Below are positions 38,982 through 47,448 of a stretch of DNA of 64,000 nucleotides, piece by piece. Position 1 is the first letter of the stretch. Every line of letters begins with the position of its first letter. The DNA is from an uncultured Clostridia bacterium (GTDB lineage: Bacteria; Bacillota; Clostridia; TANB77; CAG-465), in NCBI GenBank assembly GCA_944387375.1, contig CALXEQ010000006.1:37401-101400 (forward strand). Reading direction: 5' to 3'. Position numbers and translations under genes: made by a program. The notes below the pieces were generated by a model. It saw only the letters and a program-made list of their open reading frames with translations, was not told the DNA's origin and made no database searches.

Positions 38982-39077
38982 GCTTGTGTCTTAAATTTAG
39001 GCACAGGCTTTTGATGCTTGTGCCTTTATTGTTTTAGGACCTTAAAGGTACTTGTAGTACTTTTAGGGTCCTTTTTC
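38980..39077 (+). promoter_or_regulatory. Attenuator with mutually exclusive hairpins
   Basis: Segment A (38980-38991) pairs with B (38999-39010). B (39000-39008, GGCACAGGC) can instead pair with C (39016-39024, GCTTGTGCC) followed by TTTATTGTTTT. A separate long hairpin follows at 39036-39072. Competition for segment B just after a His-containing leader peptide is the signature of attenuation. Confidence 0.7.
39036..39077 (+). terminator. Leader terminator upstream of the transporter genes
   Basis: AGGACCTTAAAGGTAC pairs with GTACTTTTAGGGTCCT across a TTGTA loop and is followed by TTTTC. It lies about 80 bases before the first transporter gene. Confidence 0.85.
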
Positions 39078-39154
39078 ATATTTATATTAAAATTGGTCGC
39101 GACATTTTAATATTGTTTTTACTTTTTGTATTTAATTTTAAGGAGGAAATAAAA

Positions 39155-39946
39155 ATGAATAAGAAAATTATAATTGCTTTAGGAATTGTTGTGGTTTTAG
39201 TATTAATAGCAACAGGTATTTATTTAAATTTAAATAATCAAAAAGAAGGAGATAATACATTAGTACTTGGGATGGATGATAGTTTTCCACCTATGGGATT
39301 TAGAAATGAGAATAATGAATTGGTAGGTTTTGATATTGATTTAGCACAAGAAGTATGTAATAAGCTAGGCTTAGAGTTAAAAGTACAACCGATATCTTGG
39401 GCAGCAAAAGAACAAGAATTAGATTCTGGAAATATAGATTGTATATGGAATGGTTTTGGATATACAGAAGAAAGAAATCAAGCTATGACTTTAAGTAAGC
39501 CATATATAAAAGATAAGTCTATGTTTGTAGTAAAAACAGATTCAGATTATAGTAAACAAGATGATTTAATTGGCAAAAAAATAGGTGTACAAAGTGGCTC
39601 TATACAAGAAAGAAGACTTTCAGAATCTGAGTTTGGAAAAAGTGTTGGTGAGGTTATAGGATATACAGATTATTTGACTGCTTTAATGGACTTAGAAACA
39701 GGAAATGTTGATGCAGTATATATGAGTGAAATATCTGGAAATTATATTATGAATCAACAAGGAAAAGAATTTAATACTTTTGATGCTTCAATAGGAGAAG
39801 AATCTAAAGGAATGGTTATAGCATTTAAAAAAGGAAATATAGAGTTAAAAGATAAAGTTGAGCAAGCAATAGAAGAGCTTAGACAGGAAGGTAAACTTAG
39901 TGAAATTTCAATAAAATGGTTTGGTAAAGATATAATAAATAATTAA
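39155..39946 (+). CDS. Amino-acid ABC transporter, substrate-binding lipoprotein/anchored protein
   Basis: 263 aa, solute-binding protein family 3. An N-terminal hydrophobic segment (residues 5-23) lacks an obvious lipobox cysteine, so it may be membrane-anchored. Family text includes LVLGMDDSFPPMGFRNENNELVGFDIDLAQEV, DCIWNGFGYTEER, KKIGVQSGS and the C-terminal IEELRQEGKLSEISIKWFG. The ligand is a polar amino acid, with histidine favoured by the leader and the dipeptidase. The ATG at 39155 follows AAGGAGG. Confidence 0.93.
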   Translation: MNKKIIIALGIVVVLVLIATGIYLNLNNQKEGDNTLVLGMDDSFPPMGFRNENNELVGFDIDLAQEVCNKLGLELKVQPISWAAKEQELDSGNIDCIWNGFGYTEERNQAMTLSKPYIKDKSMFVVKTDSDYSKQDDLIGKKIGVQSGSIQERRLSESEFGKSVGEVIGYTDYLTALMDLETGNVDAVYMSEISGNYIMNQQGKEFNTFDASIGEESKGMVIAFKKGNIELKDKVEQAIEELRQEGKLSEISIKWFGKDIINN

Positions 39947-39957
39947 AAGGATAAGAT

Positions 39958-40608
39958 ATGGATAATATTTTAAATTTATTTAAAATACTTTCACAAGGTT
40001 TATCTACTACTATATTAATTTTTATACTTACTCTGTTATTTGCAATACCTTTAGGTATAGTAGTGGCTATTGCTCAAAATTCTAAAAATAAAATATTAAA
40101 TGCTATAACAAAAATTTATATATTAATAATACGTGGAACACCTATGATGCTTCAAATAATATTTGTATACTTTGCACCATATTATTTGTTTAAGTTATCA
40201 TATGATAGATTTTTAGCAGTTATAATTGCTTTTGTAATAAATTATGCAGCATATTTTGCTGAGATATTTAGAAGTGGAATACTAAGTATTCCAAAAGGAC
40301 AAAAGGAAGCAGCTTTTACACTTGGCTTTTCCAAAGTACAGACTTTTTATATAATAATATTACCACAAGTTATAAAAAGAATTTTACCTTCTATGTCAAA
40401 TGAGGTTATATCTCTTGTAAAGACAACATCTCTTGCACAAATAATTGGAGTTACTGAAGTTTTTGCACTTGCTCAAAAGCAAGCAAGTTTTCAGTTTTCC
40501 ATATTACCACTTTGCATTGCAGCTTTAATATATCTTGCACTTTGTACAATTATTACCTTTGTATTTAATAAGCTAGAGAAGAAGTTTAGCTATTATACTA
40601 TAACTTAG
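39958..40608 (+). CDS. Amino-acid ABC transporter permease
   Basis: 216 aa, HisM/GlnP family. About five membrane helices are seen. The IIRGTPMMLQIIFVYF and EIFRSGILSIPKGQKEAAFTLGFSKVQTF segments are diagnostic; the latter is the EAA loop contacting the ATPase. It lies 11 bases after the binding-protein gene. Confidence 0.95.
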   Translation: MDNILNLFKILSQGLSTTILIFILTLLFAIPLGIVVAIAQNSKNKILNAITKIYILIIRGTPMMLQIIFVYFAPYYLFKLSYDRFLAVIIAFVINYAAYFAEIFRSGILSIPKGQKEAAFTLGFSKVQTFYIIILPQVIKRILPSMSNEVISLVKTTSLAQIIGVTEVFALAQKQASFQFSILPLCIAALIYLALCTIITFVFNKLEKKFSYYTIT

Positions 40609-40620
40609 GAGGATAAAATT

Positions 40621-41385
40621 ATGGAACAAATTTTAAAAGTAGATAACTTAGTTAAAAGATATGATGATTCATATGCAGTAAAAAATGTATCGTTTACGGT
40701 AAATAAAGGTGAAGTTTTAGTTATAATTGGTGCATCAGGTTCGGGTAAATCTACTATACTTAGATGTATAAATCAGCTAGAAAAAATAGATGGTGGAAAT
40801 ATAACGATAAATGAAGATTCAATGATTAAAGAGATAAAAAATGGAAAAGTAATATATAATGCAAAAGATATTTTAAATAAAATGAATTTAGAATGTGGTA
40901 TGGTGTTTCAAAATTTTAATTTATTTCCACATTTATCTGTACTTCAAAATGTAACTGAAGCTATGGTACATGTATTAAAGATGGATTATAAAGAGGCAGA
41001 AAAGAAAGCATTAAAAATATTAGAAAATATGGGCTTAAAGGGAAAAGAAAAACAATATCCTTGTAGTCTTTCAGGTGGTGAACAGCAAAGAGCGTCTATT
41101 GCAAGAACACTTGCTATAGATCCTCAAATCATATTTATGGATGAACCTACAAGCGCACTTGATCCTGAACTTGTAGGCGAAGTACTAAAAGTAGTAAAAA
41201 AACTTGCATCACAAAATAGAACAATGGTAATAGTAACTCATGAGATTCAGTTTGCAAAAGAAATAGCAGATAGAGTTATATTTATGTGTGATGGTCAAAT
41301 TATAGAAGAAGGAACACCAAAAGATGTAATAGATAATCCTAAAAAGAAAAGAACAAAAGAATTTTTAAAAAGATACTCAAATTAA
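40621..41385 (+). CDS. Amino-acid ABC transporter ATP-binding protein
   Basis: 254 aa, GlnQ/HisP family. Walker A GASGSGKSTILRC, Q-loop VFQNFNLFPHLS, signature [15 protein letters not shown], Walker B IIFMDEPTSALDPEL and H-loop IVTHE are intact. A roughly 15-residue insertion (EDSMIKEIKNGKVIYNAKD) precedes the Q-loop, which some clostridial members share. AGGAGG is its binding site. Confidence 0.95.
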   Translation: MEQILKVDNLVKRYDDSYAVKNVSFTVNKGEVLVIIGASGSGKSTILRCINQLEKIDGGNITINEDSMIKEIKNGKVIYNAKDILNKMNLECGMVFQNFNLFPHLSVLQNVTEAMVHVLKMDYKEAEKKALKILENMGLKGKEKQYPCSLSGGEQQRASIARTLAIDPQIIFMDEPTSALDPELVGEVLKVVKKLASQNRTMVIVTHEIQFAKEIADRVIFMCDGQIIEEGTPKDVIDNPKKKRTKEFLKRYSN

Positions 41386-41397
41386 GGAAGTGATAAT

Positions 41398-42807
41398 ATG
41401 TTAGAAAATTTAACAAAATATAGTGTATTTAAATATTTTGAAGAAATTAGTAAAATACCTAGAAAATCTGGTAATGAACAAGAAATAGTAAAATATTTAG
41501 AAAATTTTGCTAGAAAAAGAAATTTAAAATATTATACAGATAAATATAACAATATAGTTATAATAAAAGAGGCATCAAAAGGACAAGAATTGAAAAAGAC
41601 AATAGCAATACAGGCACATACAGATATGATTTGTGAAAAGCAAGATGATGTGCAACATGACTTTTTAAACGATCCATTAGAACTATATATAGAGGGAGAT
41701 TATATTAAAGCAAAAGGTACAACACTTGGTGCAGACAATGGAATAGGTGTTGCATATATATTAGCTTTACTTGACTCAGATGATATTATATCGCCTAAGC
41801 TTGAATGTATTTTTACATCAGAAGAAGAAACTACAATGCTTGGAGCAATTAATTTAGATATGGATAAAATAGAGAGCAATAGAATTATTTCACTAGATGG
41901 TTCTAAAGAAGGAAAAATGTTAATAAGTTCAGCTGAGTGCAAGGAATGGATATGTACATTACCATATAAAACGCAAAAAAATGAATATAAATATTGCTAT
42001 GAGCTTGTTTATGAGAATTTTAAAGGAGGGCATTCTGGTGGAAATATAGCAGATGAGAAAAGAGGTAATCCAATAAAACTTGGAGTAGAATTACTTAAAA
42101 AACTCAAAACAGCTAGAGTTATACAAATAAATGGAGGAAGTAGAGTAAATGTAATACCACGTGATGTAAATATTACTTTTGCTACAAACGATGAAAATGT
42201 GGAAAGTATATTACAAGAATATATTAATTTTCAAAAGCAATTTTATGGAGAACAAGTAAATATAGCTTTAGGTAAAATAAAACATCAAGAAAAAGTGTTA
42301 GATGAGAGAGTATCAAATAATTTGATTGGTTTTATATTTGAATTTGAAAATGGAGCAATAAAAACAGATGAAGAAGGTAACGTGGTACAATCTGGAAATA
42401 TGGCACAAGTTAATATAAAAGAAAATGAAGTAAATATTGCTTTTTCTCAAAGAAGTAATGTTAAAGAGGCAGAGGAGCAATATTTAGATAATTTAAGTAA
42501 TTTAATATCTAAATATAGTTTAACTGTAAAATGGACTCAAAATTTAAAAGGAGTACCAAAAAAAGATAATAATAATTTAGCTAATACTTGCAAGGCAGTA
42601 TATGAAAAGATGTTTGGAGAAGATATGGAACAAATAATATCACAAGGAGTAGTTGAAGGAGGATTTTTTGTTAGTAAAAAGCAAGATTGTGAATACATAT
42701 GCATAGGACCTAATTTATATGATGCACATAGTCCAAGTGAAAGATTATCTATTAAATCTACACTTAAAGTATGGAAGTATTTAAAAGAATTAATAAGAAA
42801 AATATAA
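41398..42807 (+). CDS. pepD: Aminoacyl-histidine dipeptidase (PepD, M20 family)
   Basis: 469 aa. PepD hydrolyses Xaa-His dipeptides including carnosine-type substrates. Metal ligands lie in AIQAHTDM (H74, with catalytic D76) and GADNGIG (D113), with the catalytic/ligand glutamates in TSEEETTMLG (E142, E143). The insertion lid domain and the C-terminal DAHSPSERLSI motif with the last ligand are present. Gene 12 bases after the transporter ATPase, so dipeptide breakdown and amino-acid uptake are one operon. Confidence 0.93.
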   Translation: MLENLTKYSVFKYFEEISKIPRKSGNEQEIVKYLENFARKRNLKYYTDKYNNIVIIKEASKGQELKKTIAIQAHTDMICEKQDDVQHDFLNDPLELYIEGDYIKAKGTTLGADNGIGVAYILALLDSDDIISPKLECIFTSEEETTMLGAINLDMDKIESNRIISLDGSKEGKMLISSAECKEWICTLPYKTQKNEYKYCYELVYENFKGGHSGGNIADEKRGNPIKLGVELLKKLKTARVIQINGGSRVNVIPRDVNITFATNDENVESILQEYINFQKQFYGEQVNIALGKIKHQEKVLDERVSNNLIGFIFEFENGAIKTDEEGNVVQSGNMAQVNIKENEVNIAFSQRSNVKEAEEQYLDNLSNLISKYSLTVKWTQNLKGVPKKDNNNLANTCKAVYEKMFGEDMEQIISQGVVEGGFFVSKKQDCEYICIGPNLYDAHSPSERLSIKSTLKVWKYLKELIRKI

Positions 42808-42893
42808 TTGTGATATGATTAAAAATGTAGCTAGTATTACTTGTAAAATTATGTTATACTTGTTTATATAATATTTTGAAAGGAATAATAATT

Positions 42894-43640
42894 ATGATAT
42901 ATATAACAGGTGATTGCCATTCGGATTTTACAAGATTTTCCACTAAAAAATTTCCTGTACAAAAAGATATGACAAAAAATGATTATGTTATTATTTGTGG
43001 TGATTTTGGTGGTGTATGGAATTACATGTATGAAAATACAAGTGAAAAGTATTGGTTAGATTGGTTAAATGATAAAAATTTTACAACATTATTTGTAGAT
43101 GGAAATCATGAAAATTTTACTAGATTATATGAATATCCAATTAAACAATGGTGTGGTGGAAAAGTACATAAAATACGAGATTCTGTATTTCATTTAATGC
43201 GAGGGGAAATTTATAATATAGATGGTAAAAAATTTTTCACTTTTGGTGGTGCTAGCTCACATGATATAAGAGATGGTATATTAAATTTAGATGAGCAAGA
43301 AAAAATATATAAATATAGAAAAAGAGGCGCATATTTTAGAATAAGAGATTTTTCATGGTGGGACTTAGAGCTTCCAGCAAAAGAAGAAATGCAAAATGGA
43401 ATAGATAACTTAAAAAAAGTAGGTTATGATGTGGATTATGTTATAACGCATTGTGCACCAACAAGTATACAAACTCTAATAGGTGGAGAAAGTTATAGAA
43501 AAGATTATCTTACAGATTATTTTCAAAAAATATATGAAAAAACTAAATTTAAAAAGTGGTATTTTGGACATTATCATGATAACAGGCAAGTAAATGAACA
43601 ATTTATTTTATTATATGAAGATATAGTAGAATTAAAGTAA
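42894..43640 (+). CDS. Calcineurin-like metallophosphoesterase
   Basis: 248 aa. The dimetal motifs are ITGDCHSD (D7, H9), VIICGDFGG (D37), VDGNHENF (N71, H72), VITHCAP and GHYHDNR. Such small phosphoesterases act on nucleotides, phosphoproteins or other phosphate esters; the substrate is unknown. The ATG at 42894 follows AAAGGA. An in-frame upstream TTG lacks a site. Confidence 0.9.
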   Translation: MIYITGDCHSDFTRFSTKKFPVQKDMTKNDYVIICGDFGGVWNYMYENTSEKYWLDWLNDKNFTTLFVDGNHENFTRLYEYPIKQWCGGKVHKIRDSVFHLMRGEIYNIDGKKFFTFGGASSHDIRDGILNLDEQEKIYKYRKRGAYFRIRDFSWWDLELPAKEEMQNGIDNLKKVGYDVDYVITHCAPTSIQTLIGGESYRKDYLTDYFQKIYEKTKFKKWYFGHYHDNRQVNEQFILLYEDIVELK

Positions 43641-43785
43641 GAAATAGTAAATTAAAAGCAGAAATACAAAAATGAATTAAAAAATGTGAGAACAAAAATT
43701 ATTATAATGATATATTTTAGAGGATATGATTATAGGTATAAAGCAGATAAATACTTATAAAAATAAATAATATAGTTATATTAAA

Positions 43786-43868
43786 TCTAAAAATGTGATA
43801 AATACATATTCAAATGCTTCTAAAAATGTGATAAATACATATTCAAATGCTTCTAAAAATGTGATAAA
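43786..43868 (+). repeat. 33-bp tandem repeat, about 2.5 copies
   Basis: The unit begins TCTAAAAATGTGATAAATAC and ends ATTCAAATGCT. Two identical units (43786-43818 and 43819-43851) and a 17-base partial third lie in a 278-base non-coding gap. The period is divisible by three and one frame reads SKNVINTYSNA repeated, but no start codon or binding site precedes it. The rest of this gap (43641-43785) shows nothing else. Confidence 0.93.
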
Positions 43869-43894
43869 TTTTTAAAATATGTAGTAAGAATATA

Positions 43895-43919
43895 AAAACA
43901 CACCTTGTTGGTGTGTTTT
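43895..43919. terminator. Terminator after gerQ
   Basis: The perfect 10-bp stem AAAACACACC / GGTGTGTTTT with a TTGTT loop can act on both strands. Confidence 0.85.
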
Positions 43920-44269
43920 TACATGCCATATTGCATGTTAGAATTGTATATATTTGAGTTATATACAAATGAATTATTAGATATTGTAACAAATTTAATA
44001 GAGAAAATATCACAATATAATAAATTATTATCTTGTACTGATCTAAGTACTATGTAACTAGCTCCAACATCAAGTAGTATACCTATTCTATCTTGCATAT
44101 TATTTGTTCCAATTAAAAATTCTACTTTAACTAGTTTACCTATATAATTTCTTAAAAATGCAGGAGTATAAATTGAATTGGTAAGATTTTCAGGCATGTT
44201 AGAAGGTGTTGTTGTATCATTATTTAATTGTACTGCTTGACGTGAATTGTTATTTATATTATTTAACAT
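43919..44269 (-). CDS. gerQ: GerQ-like spore coat protein
   Basis: 116 aa. An Asn/Gln-rich N-terminus is followed by a conserved domain (FLRNYIGKLVKVEFLIGTNN...GILLDVGASYIVLRSVQDNNLLYCDIFSIKFVTI), which matches the GerQ layout in which a short beta domain follows a low-complexity region. In Bacillus GerQ is needed for localisation of the cortex hydrolase CwlJ. Here it sits 21 bases downstream of the cwlJ-like gene. AAAGGAG precedes the ATG. Confidence 0.72.
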   Translation of the reverse strand: MLNNINNNSRQAVQLNNDTTTPSNMPENLTNSIYTPAFLRNYIGKLVKVEFLIGTNNMQDRIGILLDVGASYIVLRSVQDNNLLYCDIFSIKFVTISNNSFVYNSNIYNSNMQYGM

Positions 44270-44290
44270 ATTTTTATTCTCCTTTCAAAA

Positions 44291-44737
44291 TTATGTGCTT
44301 GCATATAAACTTGTAGGTGTATAGAAACAATGATTTAATATTCTTGTGTGTAATGAGCCAGTGCCATTATATGGGAATTCTTTTGGACATGTTGGCCTAA
44401 ATGGATTCATAAACCATAAGCAATCTCCAGCAGCATTTAATCTATTTCCACTTAATGCCCAATCTGCAATAGCATAGTGTGTTTCATCTGGTGTCATGTT
44501 ATATATGTTTTGTGGGTTATATGTACCTTGTAACATATCAGTTGCACAGTTGAATTGTCCTTGCTGAAAGATTATATTTCGTATATTTCCGCCTTGAGAT
44601 ATTCTAAAATATTCGCCTGTTGACACATTTACTCTATTCATTATTACAGATGCAACTGCTTTCATTCCATTGTCTCCTTCTCCACCAGCTTCGCACATTA
44701 CAATTCTTGCTAAAAGCTCTCTATCTGAAAAGCTCAT
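44291..44737 (-). CDS. cwlJ: Spore cortex-lytic enzyme CwlJ-like (SleB family hydrolase)
   Basis: 148 aa with no signal peptide, as in Bacillus CwlJ (about 142 aa). The hydrolase_2 domain begins at once: RELLARIVMCEAGGEGDNGMKAVASVIMNRV with the catalytic Glu, then GQFNCA, and GDCLWFMNP near the end. The enzyme degrades spore cortex peptidoglycan in response to Ca-dipicolinate during germination. The adjacent gerQ makes this assignment strong. It shows that this organism forms spores. Confidence 0.9.
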   Translation of the reverse strand: MSFSDRELLARIVMCEAGGEGDNGMKAVASVIMNRVNVSTGEYFRISQGGNIRNIIFQQGQFNCATDMLQGTYNPQNIYNMTPDETHYAIADWALSGNRLNAAGDCLWFMNPFRPTCPKEFPYNGTGSLHTRILNHCFYTPTSLYAST

Positions 44738-44850
44738 AAAATCACCTACTTTAACTAATATAATATTATGTTTAAAAATAAATATTGTTAAAACTTTGAA
44801 TATAAAATTTAAGAGTTGTTACGTAAAATACATTTTTTGTACATAAAAAT

Positions 44851-44879
44851 TTGAATTTTGAGTACTTGTATTATATACT
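44851..44879 (+). promoter_or_regulatory. Promoter for the VOC/ABC-F operon
   Basis: TTGAAT (44851-44856) and TATACT (44874-44879), spacer 17 bases, about 28 bases before the start codon. Confidence 0.7.
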
Positions 44880-44907
44880 ATTTATATCATAATTTAGGAG
44901 GATAAAG

Positions 44908-45327
44908 ATGAAATGGAATCAGATGATACCCGAGTTTGACGTCTTTAATTTAAAAGAAAGTCTACATTTTTATATAGATTTAATAGGGTTTAATGTAGTA
45001 TATGAAAGAACAGAAGATAAATTTGCATTTATAGAGTTTGAAAATGTACAAATAATGCTACAAGAAATAAATAAAAGTGAGAATAAATGGGAAACAGCAA
45101 AGCTTGAATATCCACTTGGTAGAGGAATTAATTTTCAAATAGATGTTATCAATATAGATAAAATATATAATAAGTTAAAAGAAAATAAATATAAAATATT
45201 TGTAGATATAGAAGAGCACTGGTATAGAAAAGATAATATACTTATGGGGTGCAAAGAATTTTTAGTACAAGATCCCAATGGTTATGTTTTAAGATTTAGT
45301 GAAGATTTAGAAGAGAAAAAAGTATAG
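44908..45327 (+). CDS. VOC-superfamily protein (glyoxalase/bleomycin-resistance fold)
   Basis: 139 aa. Paired beta-alpha-beta-beta-beta modules are visible (IPEFDVFNLKESLHFYIDLIGFNVVYERTEDKFAFIEF and GINFQIDVINIDKIYNKL...FLVQDPNGYVLRFSED). The text resembles bleomycin-binding-type members, but the ligand cannot be told and resistance should not be assumed. An AGGAGG site precedes the ATG. An ABC-F gene follows after 14 bases. Confidence 0.85.
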   Translation: MKWNQMIPEFDVFNLKESLHFYIDLIGFNVVYERTEDKFAFIEFENVQIMLQEINKSENKWETAKLEYPLGRGINFQIDVINIDKIYNKLKENKYKIFVDIEEHWYRKDNILMGCKEFLVQDPNGYVLRFSEDLEEKKV

Positions 45328-45341
45328 AAAAGAGGAATAAA

Positions 45342-47246
45342 ATGAACTATAAAATTGTAAATGGTTCTGTGTCGTATGGAGCAGATACAATATTAGAAGA
45401 AATAAATTTTGAAATAAAAGAAAAAGATAAAATAGCAGTAGTTGGTAGAAATGGCTGTGGAAAGTCAACACTTCTTAAAGCTATAATAGATAATGACATG
45501 TTAGAGCAAGGTATAGGTGAGCAAAAATTTGGTGTATATAAGCAAGGAAACCCTGTAATAGGATACTTAGAGCAGGTACAATTTGAAGACGATAACTGTA
45601 CACTTTTGCAAGAAATTTTAAAGATATATAAGCCAATAATAGATCTAGAAGAGAAAATATCTAATTTAGAACAAGAATTAAAAAATAATTCTACAGAAAA
45701 AATTATAAAAAACTATACATCTACATTAGAAAAATATGAGTTAATGGATGGATATACATATAAAAAGGAGTATCAAACAGCTCTTCATAAATTTGGATTT
45801 AATGAGTGGGATTTAAATAAAAATATAAATGAATTTTCAGGTGGTCAAAAAACTAAAATTGCTCTTGTAAAGTTAATACTTAGTAAGCCAGATATATTAT
45901 TACTTGATGAACCTACAAACCATTTAGATATAACTACTATAGAATGGCTAGAAAATTACTTAAAAAATTATACTAAAGCCATTGTAATAGTATCTCATGA
46001 TAGAATGTTTTTAGATAAAATAGTAAATAAGGTATATGAAATAGAGTATGCATCTATGACAGAGTACACAGGAAATTATACTGCTTTTGAAATTCAAAAA
46101 AGAGTAAATTATGAAAAACAATTGAAAGACTATGAATATCAGCAAAAAGAAATAAAAAGATTACAAGCAATAGCAGACAGATTTAGATATAAACCTACAA
46201 AGGCAAAAATGGCATTATCTAAACTAAAGAAAATTGAGCAAATGGTAAAAATAGAGGAGCCTAATAAATATGATTTAACTACATTTCATACCAATTTTAA
46301 ACTTAATACTGAGAGTGGAAAATTAGTATTAAAAGTTAAAGATCTAAAGTTTGGATATAATAATTGTTTAGGTAAAATATCCTTTGAGTTATATAAAGGA
46401 CAAAAGCTTGGAATAATCGGTGCAAATGGAAAAGGAAAATCTACTTTACTTAAGACATTAATGGGATACATACCAAAAATCTCAGGAGAATATGAGTATG
46501 GCTATCATGTAGAAAAGGAATATTTTGATCAACAAATGGAATTTGTAGATAAAAATAAAACGGTAATAGAAGAGTTTAGTAACACTTTTCCAGATTTAAC
46601 TATAACTCAGACAAGAAGTACACTTGCATCATTTATGTTTTATGCAGATGATATAGACAGGCAAATAAATCTTTTATCTGGTGGGGAAAAAGTAAGATTA
46701 CAACTGTGTAAAATATTAAAAAAAGGGCCAAACTTGCTACTCCTTGATGAACCAACAAATCATATGGATATAATTGGAAAAGAAAGTTTAGAAAATATAT
46801 TAAAATCATATGAAGGAACTTTAATTGTCGTATCACATGATAGGTATTTTATAAATAAAATAGCAGATTCATTAATTATATTTGAAAATAATGGTATTAA
46901 ATATTTTAATGGAACATATTCAGAATATTTAGAAAAAAGAGAAGATAAAAAAGAAGAAATAAAAATTAATCAAAAAGAAGGAAAGAAAGAAAAAAGTAAT
47001 TATTTTGAAAATAAGGAGAAAAATAAAATTAAAAATAAGATAAAAAGAATTGAAAATGATATAGAAAAAATTGAAGAGGAAATAAAAAATATACAGCTTG
47101 AAATGCAAAAAGAAGAATTTTGTACGGACTATGTTAAACTTTCTGGGCTTCAAAATGAAATAGATAACAGAAATAAAATTATAGAAGAAAAAATGAAAGA
47201 ATGGGAAGAGCTAAATGAAAAGTTAGAATTATGTAATGTTGAATAA
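45342..47246 (+). CDS. ABC-F family ATPase (ribosome-associated type), 634 aa
   Basis: Two ABC domains without membrane segments. The first has GRNGCGKSTLLK, FSGGQKTKIALVKL and LLLDEPTNHLD; the second has GANGKGKSTLLK, LSGGEKVRLQLCKI and LLLDEPTNHMD. An interdomain linker (about 240-310) is the P-site-tRNA interaction motif of ABC-F translation factors. The C-terminal extension (about 560-634) is a Lys/Glu coiled coil as in Uup. ABC-F proteins rescue or protect ribosomes; some confer antibiotic resistance, which cannot be judged here. Confidence 0.92.
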   Translation: MNYKIVNGSVSYGADTILEEINFEIKEKDKIAVVGRNGCGKSTLLKAIIDNDMLEQGIGEQKFGVYKQGNPVIGYLEQVQFEDDNCTLLQEILKIYKPIIDLEEKISNLEQELKNNSTEKIIKNYTSTLEKYELMDGYTYKKEYQTALHKFGFNEWDLNKNINEFSGGQKTKIALVKLILSKPDILLLDEPTNHLDITTIEWLENYLKNYTKAIVIVSHDRMFLDKIVNKVYEIEYASMTEYTGNYTAFEIQKRVNYEKQLKDYEYQQKEIKRLQAIADRFRYKPTKAKMALSKLKKIEQMVKIEEPNKYDLTTFHTNFKLNTESGKLVLKVKDLKFGYNNCLGKISFELYKGQKLGIIGANGKGKSTLLKTLMGYIPKISGEYEYGYHVEKEYFDQQMEFVDKNKTVIEEFSNTFPDLTITQTRSTLASFMFYADDIDRQINLLSGGEKVRLQLCKILKKGPNLLLLDEPTNHMDIIGKESLENILKSYEGTLIVVSHDRYFINKIADSLIIFENNGIKYFNGTYSEYLEKREDKKEEIKINQKEGKKEKSNYFENKEKNKIKNKIKRIENDIEKIEEEIKNIQLEMQKEEFCTDYVKLSGLQNEIDNRNKIIEEKMKEWEELNEKLELCNVE

Positions 47247-47283
47247 AATTTTAATATATGTTAATATTTTTGTAGGTGATAGT

Positions 47284-47445
47284 ATGGATAAAGAAAACAA
47301 TAAAAAGAATTTAAATAAAAAATTAGACGAATTGTCAGATATGACCGATGAAAAAGTACATGAATTTTTAAGTAATATACCACATAAAAAAAGAGTTAAT
47401 ATGAATCCATATAAAATATATGATGAAATTACGAAGGAGAAATAG
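47284..47445 (+). CDS. Small hypothetical protein, 53 aa
   Basis: A charged, likely helical peptide (MTDEKVHEFLSNIPHKKRVNMNPYKIYDE core) with no recognised family. TAGGTGAT precedes the ATG at 47284. Its last codons hold the AAGGAG site of the metallopeptidase-like gene that starts three bases after the stop, so the two are coupled. Confidence 0.7.
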   Translation: MDKENNKKNLNKKLDELSDMTDEKVHEFLSNIPHKKRVNMNPYKIYDEITKEK

Positions 47446-47448
47446 TAT

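Noticed and set aside
38980..39077. T-box riboswitch ahead of the transporter operon
   Set aside because: No T-box consensus (AGGGTGGNACCGCG-type) or specifier loop is seen; a short translated leader with His codons explains the region better.
43786..43868. Short CRISPR array
   Set aside because: The units are contiguous identical 33-mers without spacers, and no cas genes are nearby.
46929..47153. Minus-strand Phe/Ile-rich frame looking like a membrane protein
   Set aside because: Antisense of the Lys/Glu coiled-coil tail of the ABC-F protein.
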